DNA of 19,894 nt from Synergistaceae bacterium UBA6101 (GTDB lineage Bacteria > Synergistota > Synergistia > Synergistales > Synergistaceae). The notes beneath the pieces are model-generated. The model searched no databases, was not told the origin of the DNA, and worked only from the letters and a program-made list of their open reading frames with translations. The stretch is from contig DIWR01000030.1 in NCBI GenBank assembly GCA_002428495.1, positions 1 through 19,894 of the forward strand. Direction: 5' to 3'. Positions 14,108 to 19,894 of this stretch are shown piece after piece (position 1 is the first letter of the stretch; each line of letters opens with the position of its first letter). The position numbers and the translations under genes were made by a program.

Positions 14108-15536
14108 TGCATTCAGCCTTTCCTCGGTTTAGTGAAAGCATTTCTCTGAATCCGTCGAGTATCCTCTTTTCGTCTTTTTCTGAAAGGGTGCGCACGTGGA
14201 ACAAGACCCTATCATCGCTTGCGCCTGTTATTACAGGGATTTCAAAAGACCTGAGTTTTTCTGCAAGTCTTCCGGCGCTTCCAAGTTCGGGAAGCCTAAG
14301 TGAAACAGCGAAACCTGGAAGCTCGGATCCCGGGAAAGAACCGCCTCCGACTGTATCATTTACCGAAACTACGTCAAGAAATACTGAGCGAAGTCTGGTC
14401 CTGCCAAGCAGTCTGGAAAGCTTCCTTTTGAACCTCAGTGCCTGCTTCTTCATATCTTCGGCATCCCTGTTTATCATTCTGAATGTCGGGATGGATTCCG
14501 TTTTTCCACTTAGGTAGAGCCTCAGCGTAGCCTCAAATGCAGCGAGTGTCATCTTGTCCACCCTCAGCGCCCTGAGAAGCGGATATTTTCTCAATTTATC
14601 GACCAGCCGTGCGGATCCTGCTATTGCTCCTATCTGCGGACCTCCCAAAAGCTTGTCTCCTGAAAAAGTCACCAGGTCCACACCTGCTTCTATGCATGAT
14701 CTGACTGTCGGTTCCGCTTTTCCGTATGTGATATGAGGTTCTGCAAGCATTCCGCTTCCAAGGTCTTCCATAAAAATAATGTTATTGTCATGAGCAAGTT
14801 TTGCAAGTTCTTCACGGGGCACAGATGAGGTAAACCCCTCTATGCTGAAGTTAGACGGGTGTACTTTTAGTATCATTGCAGTATCTTCAGAAATTGCTGA
14901 TTCGAAGTCGCTGAGATGAGTCATGTTCGTGGTCCCTACTTCGACCATTTTACTGCCTGAAAGAGCCATTATCTCCGGTATTCTGAAAGAACCGCCTATC
15001 TCTACAAGCTCTCCCCTTGATATCACTGTCGTTTTCTCTTTTGCAAGGGCACCAAGGCAAAGTATGACAGCTGCGGCGTTGTTGTTGACCACTATTGCCG
15101 CCTCTGCGCCGGTCAGGCGGCACAAAAGCCACTCTACGTGGTCGTTCCTGTGCCCCCTTGATCCCGTCTCCGGAGAATATTCCAGGGTGGAATAGTTCTC
15201 TGCGGCACTTACCACTGCTTCAATAGCCTCTTGGGCAAGAAGGGACCTGCCCAGATTGGTATGAAGTACCACTCCGGTAGCGTTGACAACCGGTCTCAGG
15301 CTTTTATACGCTCGGGCTTTCAGTCTCTTTTCGGCTTCAGCTGCGATCTTTTCTGTGTCAAAAGCCACGTCAGGATCTTTGAATATTTTCTCCCTTTGGT
15401 CGTCGAGCACCCCTGAAATGATCGATTTTACTGAATCACGGCCTATTTCAGTTTCGTATTTCCCGATCCAGGGCATTGAAAGCAGCCTGTCCATTGATGG
15501 TATGTTGCGCATAGCGTTCTGGATCTTTTCTTTCAA
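14100..15536 (-). CDS. selA: SelA, L-seryl-tRNA(Sec) selenium transferase
   Basis: A 478-residue PLP enzyme that converts Ser-tRNA-Sec to Sec-tRNA-Sec using selenophosphate; bacterial SelA is a homodecamer. PLP binds K295 in FSGDKLLGGPQ, the same number as in E. coli. Other family motifs are VVNATGVVLHTNLGR (83-97), SPETGSRGHR (121-130) and HPSNFSIEGF (226-235). The start is TTG 15536, 7 nt after AGGAGGG. It overlaps selB. Neither selD (selenophosphate synthetase) nor selC (tRNA-Sec) is in the window, and I found no evident selenoprotein gene here. Confidence 0.96.
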   Translation of the reverse strand: MKEKIQNAMRNIPSMDRLLSMPWIGKYETEIGRDSVKSIISGVLDDQREKIFKDPDVAFDTEKIAAEAEKRLKARAYKSLRPVVNATGVVLHTNLGRSLLAQEAIEAVVSAAENYSTLEYSPETGSRGHRNDHVEWLLCRLTGAEAAIVVNNNAAAVILCLGALAKEKTTVISRGELVEIGGSFRIPEIMALSGSKMVEVGTTNMTHLSDFESAISEDTAMILKVHPSNFSIEGFTSSVPREELAKLAHDNNIIFMEDLGSGMLAEPHITYGKAEPTVRSCIEAGVDLVTFSGDKLLGGPQIGAIAGSARLVDKLRKYPLLRALRVDKMTLAAFEATLRLYLSGKTESIPTFRMINRDAEDMKKQALRFKRKLSRLLGRTRLRSVFLDVVSVNDTVGGGSFPGSELPGFAVSLRLPELGSAGRLAEKLRSFEIPVITGASDDRVLFHVRTLSEKDEKRILDGFREMLSLNRGKAECID

Positions 15537-15634
15537 GGAGAATCCCTCCTGACGGCTGATAAAAAATATAAGATCTAAATATCAATACTTCTGTTGCTTA
15601 CAATAAAAATTATTCCCGGTCATCTACACTAAAC

Positions 15635-15662
15635 ATTATAAAGTACACCGGATAAGAATCAA
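15635..15662 (-). promoter_or_regulatory. Possible promoter of selA-selB
   Basis: TTGATT (15662-15657), a 16-nt spacer and a perfect TATAAT (15640-15635). The -35 overlaps the hemW stop codon. It leaves a leader of about 90 nt. A loose CCGGT/ACCGG inverted repeat (15614-15651) overlaps the -10 and may be a weak terminator for hemW instead. Confidence 0.45.
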
Positions 15663-16801
15663 ACCAGTTCAGACCAAATCCTGTTTGCTACCCTCATGCC
15701 TTTTGATGAAAGAGAGATCCTTTTTTCGGAAATATCGTAAAGGTCTTCAGGAAACCTACTAAGTTTTTCAATTATCTTCTTCTCTTCCAAAGCCCCGTAC
15801 TTATTGGAAAAATCTTCCCTGTCTATTCCTTTTGACATCCTCAAAGCAAGTACCGCTGCTTCAGACACCCTTTTTTCTCCAAAGAGCCTTTCGCCTGAAG
15901 CTATCGCACTTCCGCCCCGGTCAAGCGACCTGGAATATTCAGTGATCCCGGATATATTTTTGTATCGCCAGCCCTTAAGAAAGCCTGATGCGCCCGGACC
16001 GACTCCGAGATACTCCCCTTCCTCCCAGTAGTTGATATTGTGCCTGCTTTCATGCCCCTCTTTGGCAAAATTAGCAATTTCATACTGATTATAACCTTTT
16101 CGCGGCATATACCACTGAGCCCACCTGTATGGCAAATAACCGTCGGAAAGATCCTGTTCGGGCATTGACTCCCACAGAGTACCCGGTTCCAGCGTAAGCT
16201 GATATAAAGAGATATGATCTATTCCTGACTTTACCGCCTGGCTGAGGGTCCTCGACCAATTTCTGAAGGTCTGTCCCGGAAGTCCGAACATCAAATCTGA
16301 ATTGACAGAAAAACCTGATGCAAGGGATGCGGATATCGCTTCGTATGCCTGAGCGGCGCTGTGCAGCCTGCCCAGCTGTATCAGCTCGGCATCATCAAAA
16401 CTCTGGACTCCGATGCTTACCCGTGAGACCCTCCAGTCCCGCCAAAAGAGCAGATGATCAGCCTTTAAGGAGTTGGGATTAGCCTCGACAGTGACCTCTG
16501 CATCCGACTCAAACATGAAATGGCTGTCTATGATCTCAGCCAGCCTGACCCACTGAGGTCCTGTGATAACAGTAGGAGTGCCTCCGCCTATGTAGCATGT
16601 AGAAAGGGAAGGCTTTCCTATGCGTTTTTCCCACCACTCGAGCTCTTTACTCAGCATTTCAAGCCACAGATCCCTCTCTCCCACCGAGGGGACCTTGCTC
16701 TCAAATGCACAGTAAGGGCATTTTCTCTCGCAAAAAGGGACATGTATGTAAAGAGAGAGCCCCCCTGCGGGAGGCTCAAAAGGGTTCATGCTTTGGGTCA
16801 T
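15659..16801 (-). CDS. hemW: HemW, radical SAM heme chaperone
   Basis: A 380-residue radical SAM protein of the HemN/HemW family. The [4Fe-4S]-AdoMet motif is CERKCPYC (C24, C28, C31), with GGGTPT at 72-77 for SAM binding. HNINYW at 254-259 is the HNxxYW motif tied to heme binding in HemW, which supports a heme-insertion chaperone over coproporphyrinogen oxidase; many databases still call such proteins oxygen-independent coproporphyrinogen oxidase. A HemN C-terminal domain follows. The start ATG overlaps the lepA stop by one base (TAATG), so it is translated after lepA from the same mRNA. Confidence 0.92.
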   Translation of the reverse strand: MTQSMNPFEPPAGGLSLYIHVPFCERKCPYCAFESKVPSVGERDLWLEMLSKELEWWEKRIGKPSLSTCYIGGGTPTVITGPQWVRLAEIIDSHFMFESDAEVTVEANPNSLKADHLLFWRDWRVSRVSIGVQSFDDAELIQLGRLHSAAQAYEAISASLASGFSVNSDLMFGLPGQTFRNWSRTLSQAVKSGIDHISLYQLTLEPGTLWESMPEQDLSDGYLPYRWAQWYMPRKGYNQYEIANFAKEGHESRHNINYWEEGEYLGVGPGASGFLKGWRYKNISGITEYSRSLDRGGSAIASGERLFGEKRVSEAAVLALRMSKGIDREDFSNKYGALEEKKIIEKLSRFPEDLYDISEKRISLSSKGMRVANRIWSELV

Positions 16802-18612
16802 TATTTATCCTCTGACTTTGTGACATCCATGAATGCAAGGAAGGCTTCCTGCGGGATTGAGACCCTTCCGACCTGTTTCATGCGTTTTTTCCCCTCTTTT
16901 TGCTTTTCAAGGAGTTTCCGTTTTCTGGTTATGTCTCCTCCGTAGCACTTGGCAAGAACGTCTTTCCTTACTGCTTTTATGTTCATCCTTACAATGACTT
17001 TTTTGCCTATCGCAGCCTGTACTGGTATCTCAAAAAGCTGCCTCGGGATAAGCTCCTTAAGCTTTCCTACAACTGCATGCCCCCTGTGGTAAGCCTGGTC
17101 CGTGTGGCATATGAAGGAAAAGGCATCGACAGGCTCATCATGGAGAAGGAGGTCGACCTTTACAAGGTCGGCTGTTCTGAAACCTATATGGTCATAGTCG
17201 AGCGACGCATAGCCTTTTGTGCAGGATTTCAGTCTGTCGTGGAAATCAAGTATGAATTCCGCCAAAGGCATGTCGTATGTAAGCCTGACTCTTTCCGGGG
17301 TTATGTAGTCCATACCGACATACGTACCTCTTTTTTCCTGACATAGCTGCATCGCTGCTCCCACAAACTGCTCAGGGATAAATATCGTCAGCTTTATGTA
17401 GGGTTCCCTTATCTCTTCGATCTTTACCTGGTCAGGGAAATCTGATGGTTTATGAGCTTCGATCACGCTTTGGTTGATCAGCACGATCTGATATACGACG
17501 TTTGGAGCTGTGGCGACAAGATCTACCCCGAATTCGCGGCTCAATCTTTCTTTTGCTATCTCCATGTGCAGAAGCCCCAGGAATCCACAGCGGAAACCAA
17601 ACCCAAGCGCAGCGGAATTCTCCGGTTCAAAGCTGAGAGCTGAATCGTTTATCTGCAGTTTTTCAAGAGCTTCCCTCAGCTGGTTTATCTCTTCCCTTTC
17701 AACGGGGTAAAAACCACAGAAGACAACAGGTTTTACTTTCTTGTAACCAGGCAGAGGGCTTGCTGCAGGACGCCTTGACTCTGTTACGGTATCCCCTACG
17801 CGCGCCTCGTCTATCGTCTTTACACTTGCCGCCAGATATCCGACTTCTCCCGGGCCAAGCTCAGAGATCTTGACCATGTCCGGCCTGAATATTCCAACTT
17901 CGTCAAGTTCATAGTCACGCCCAGTGGACATGAATCTGATATTTTTCCCGGCCCGGAGGGTTCCGTTGACCACCCTGACATAGCATATGACCCCCTTATA
18001 GTTATCATAGACCGAATCAAAGATAAGAGCCTGCAGAGGGGCATCTGGGTCGCCGTTCGGAGGCGGCACATCACGCACTATTCGCTCCAGAAGATCCGAT
18101 ATGCCCTCCCCGGTCTTTGCGCTTACGTTAACGGCGTCGGCGGCGTTTATCCCTATGATATCCTCTATCTCTTTTTTTACTCTGTCAGGCTGTGCAGAAG
18201 GAAGGTCTATCTTGTTTAATATCGGGATTATTTCAAGGTTAAGATCTATCGCGAGATAACTGTTGGCAACAGTCTGAGCTTCTACCCCCTGTGCTGCATC
18301 CACCACCAAAACTGCTCCCTCACACGCTGCAAGCGAGCGGGAGACCTCATAAGTGAAATCGACATGACCCGGAGTGTCTATCAGGTTCAGCACATATTCC
18401 TGCCCGTTGTTGGCTTTGTAGTTCATTCTTACAGGGACAAGCTTGATCGTTATGCCCCTCTCTCTTTCGAGATCAAGCATGTCAAGCAGCTGGGCCTTCA
18501 TATTGCGCCCTTCTATTGTGCCTGTCTCTTCCAGCAGTCGGTCTGCCAGTGTTGATTTCCCATGGTTGACATGGGCTATTATGCTAAAATTGCGGAACTT
18601 GTCGAGGATCAT
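16801..18612 (-). CDS. lepA: LepA (EF4), ribosome-associated GTPase
   Basis: A 603-residue translational GTPase implicated in back-translocation or ribosome assembly. G2 is RGITIK, G3 DTPGH (79-83) and G4 NKIDLP (133-138). The LepA-specific C-terminal domain is clear from VLAKCYGGDITRKRKLLEKQ and KEGKKRMKQVG. The P-loop reads AHVNHGKST (13-21): N16 replaces the Asp that is usual at this place in LepA, EF-G and EF-Tu, checked directly in the DNA (AAC codon). The ATG has AAGGAGTGA 5 nt upstream. A good promoter lies at 18640-18669, and hemW follows with TAATG overlap. Confidence 0.96.
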   Translation of the reverse strand: MILDKFRNFSIIAHVNHGKSTLADRLLEETGTIEGRNMKAQLLDMLDLERERGITIKLVPVRMNYKANNGQEYVLNLIDTPGHVDFTYEVSRSLAACEGAVLVVDAAQGVEAQTVANSYLAIDLNLEIIPILNKIDLPSAQPDRVKKEIEDIIGINAADAVNVSAKTGEGISDLLERIVRDVPPPNGDPDAPLQALIFDSVYDNYKGVICYVRVVNGTLRAGKNIRFMSTGRDYELDEVGIFRPDMVKISELGPGEVGYLAASVKTIDEARVGDTVTESRRPAASPLPGYKKVKPVVFCGFYPVEREEINQLREALEKLQINDSALSFEPENSAALGFGFRCGFLGLLHMEIAKERLSREFGVDLVATAPNVVYQIVLINQSVIEAHKPSDFPDQVKIEEIREPYIKLTIFIPEQFVGAAMQLCQEKRGTYVGMDYITPERVRLTYDMPLAEFILDFHDRLKSCTKGYASLDYDHIGFRTADLVKVDLLLHDEPVDAFSFICHTDQAYHRGHAVVGKLKELIPRQLFEIPVQAAIGKKVIVRMNIKAVRKDVLAKCYGGDITRKRKLLEKQKEGKKRMKQVGRVSIPQEAFLAFMDVTKSEDK

Positions 18613-18639
18613 CTATGTCACTCCTTCAGTCAACAGTAT

Positions 18640-18669
18640 ATTCTAGCCGAAAAAACACCTTTTTATCAA
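18640..18669 (-). promoter_or_regulatory. Promoter of lepA-hemW
   Basis: TTGATA (18669-18664), an 18-nt spacer and TAGAAT (18645-18640), about 27 nt before the lepA start. The 130-nt divergent region also must serve the propeller gene; a TTGACG at 18679-18684 on the plus strand has no good -10 partner. Confidence 0.62.
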
Positions 18670-18742
18670 TCATTCTTTTTGACGATAGACAATATTGCAA
18701 AAGAGATTAAGCTAATTAAATCAATTAAAAGGGGCGATCAAA

Positions 18743-19849
18743 TTGGACCGTAAAAAGCTGAGTATTTTAACAGTCATGCTATTTCTTACACTTGCAACAC
18801 AGATCCCTGCTTTTGCGCAGGATTGGCCGATGTTTCGCGCCAACAGCCAAAGGACCGGAAATGTCGATAATAATACAGCCAAGGTCGATTTTACAGGCAG
18901 AAAAGATTGGACTGTAAAGATCCCTGACGCGGTGAGATCTTCTCCCGCAATATTCAAGAGCTCAATAATTTTTGGCTCCAACAACGGAAACGTTTACTCC
19001 ATGGACCTCTATTCAGGGAAAATAAACTGGACCTTCCTTACCGGCAACTGGGTAGTATCTTCGCCTGCGATAGTTGACGGCAAGGTTTTCGTTGGAAGCT
19101 ACGACAGCCGAATGTACTGTCTGGACGCCCTAACAGGAAAAATGATATGGAAGTTCACGACGCACAACAGCATCCATTCTTCACCTGCAGTTGCGGACGG
19201 GATGGTCTATTTCGGATCTAACGACGGATTTGTCTACGCCGTCGATATAAAGACCGGGTGGCAGAAATGGAAGTACAAGACTGAGCGCGCAGTTCAGGGT
19301 TCTCCTGTGGTCTCAGGCGGAGTGGTCTACGTAGGGAATGACGAAGGTAAGCTTTTCGCTCTTGACGCGGCATCAGGCGCGCTCAAATGGCGTGCAGTTG
19401 TCGGCGGACCTATCGTTTCAGCACCGGCTGTTAAAGACGGGCATCTATACTTCACAAGCCAGGACGGCAAGATATACTGCGCAAGGATCAAACACCAGGC
19501 CGTAATATGGAACTATGACTCAAAAGCACAGATAGAGACATCCCCTCTTGTAGAAGACGGAAAAGTCGTATTCGGGAACATCAAGGGATGGGTGACCTCC
19601 CTTAATGCCATGACAGGATCTTTGGTATGGAAATACAAAGCGAATGAATCCGTATATTCCTCCCCTGCCGCATTCTCAGGAAAAATATTTTTCGGGACCA
19701 ACAGCAATGTGCTTGTCTGCCTTGACGGAAAAACCGGAAACGTTGTATGGAGAGTTCCATTCGACGCTGATGTCCTTACCTCCCCTGCCATAGCAAAAGA
19801 CAGGATCGTAATTACTGGGGCTGATGGGAAGGTTTGCACCTTAAAATAA
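18743..19849 (+). CDS. Exported PQQ-like beta-propeller repeat protein
   Basis: A 368-residue protein with a signal peptide (basic DRKK, hydrophobic ILTVMLFLTLA, likely cut after AFA at 25). The mature start DWPMFRANSQRTG is typical of PQQ-like propeller proteins. Eight repeats begin with Trp at residues 56, 96, 136, 176, 216, 256, 296 and 336, exactly 40 apart, each following W..., SSPA, VYFGS-G-VYALD, TG. This predicts an eight-bladed propeller like BamB or the PQQ dehydrogenases, but without the large insertions and catalytic residues of a dehydrogenase, so cofactor binding is doubtful. A binding or scaffolding role outside the cytoplasm is likely. The start is TTG 18743, 8 nt after AAGGGG. 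No SPII lipobox is present, unlike BamB. Confidence 0.9.
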   Translation: MDRKKLSILTVMLFLTLATQIPAFAQDWPMFRANSQRTGNVDNNTAKVDFTGRKDWTVKIPDAVRSSPAIFKSSIIFGSNNGNVYSMDLYSGKINWTFLTGNWVVSSPAIVDGKVFVGSYDSRMYCLDALTGKMIWKFTTHNSIHSSPAVADGMVYFGSNDGFVYAVDIKTGWQKWKYKTERAVQGSPVVSGGVVYVGNDEGKLFALDAASGALKWRAVVGGPIVSAPAVKDGHLYFTSQDGKIYCARIKHQAVIWNYDSKAQIETSPLVEDGKVVFGNIKGWVTSLNAMTGSLVWKYKANESVYSSPAAFSGKIFFGTNSNVLVCLDGKTGNVVWRVPFDADVLTSPAIAKDRIVITGADGKVCTLK

Positions 19850-19894
19850 CTGCAATTGGGGCATCTCGTGGCGCTGACTTAGCAACATGCGATG
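19850..19894. other. Noncoding right edge of the window
   Basis: Forty-five bases after the propeller stop codon; no terminator hairpin or other feature is visible before the window ends. Confidence 0.4.

Noticed and set aside
1..19894. CRISPR arrays, insertion sequences, integrases or phage genes
   Set aside because: No regularly spaced repeats, no terminal inverted repeats with transposase frames, and gene content and codon use look uniform.

Overview
The window holds ordinary bacterial chromosome with tightly packed core genes: DNA repair, proteolysis and chaperones, translation, selenocysteine insertion, isoprenoid synthesis and purine control. The only uncharacterised gene is one exported protein. 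I see no phage, transposon, CRISPR or defence genes. A Bacillus-style veg-ispE-purR cluster, a Thermotoga-type single-cluster ferredoxin, HemW and selA-selB together suggest an anaerobic bacterium of moderate GC, perhaps Synergistota or a Firmicutes relative. That placement is inference; there is no rRNA or other phylogenetic marker I can compare here.

Left end (1-3890, minus strand): a promoter, tRNA-Leu(UAA) and a truncated initiator tRNA-Met follow the lon-like protease and endonuclease III genes, which overlap by 4 nt. A cold-shock gene upstream has its own promoter and a strong terminator. Centre-left (3890-9620, plus strand): clpB (disaggregase) and htpG (Hsp90), each with a good ribosome site, then a terminator and a gene for an exported protein of unknown function. 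A 22-bp perfect hairpin separates this convergent pair of transcription units.

Centre (9640-12120, minus strand): a 59-residue ferredoxin gene is followed after 7 nt by a CAU-anticodon tRNA. Upstream of it are purR and ispE, then a strong terminator hairpin, then veg with a near-consensus promoter.

Right (12190-18670, minus strand): lepA-hemW (TAATG overlap) and selA-selB (8-nt overlap, TTG start), each pair with a plausible promoter. SelA charges tRNA-Sec with selenium and SelB delivers it to the ribosome; selC and selD are not in the window. Divergent from lepA is an exported eight-repeat beta-propeller gene.

I found no convincing new biological system. The observations most worth a second look are an Asp-to-Asn change in the LepA P-loop, the terminator placed between veg and ispE with almost no room for a promoter, the ferredoxin-tRNA arrangement with an inverted repeat on its promoter, the exact 40-residue register of the propeller, and a triple-CTAG palindrome at the cold-shock gene stop codon.
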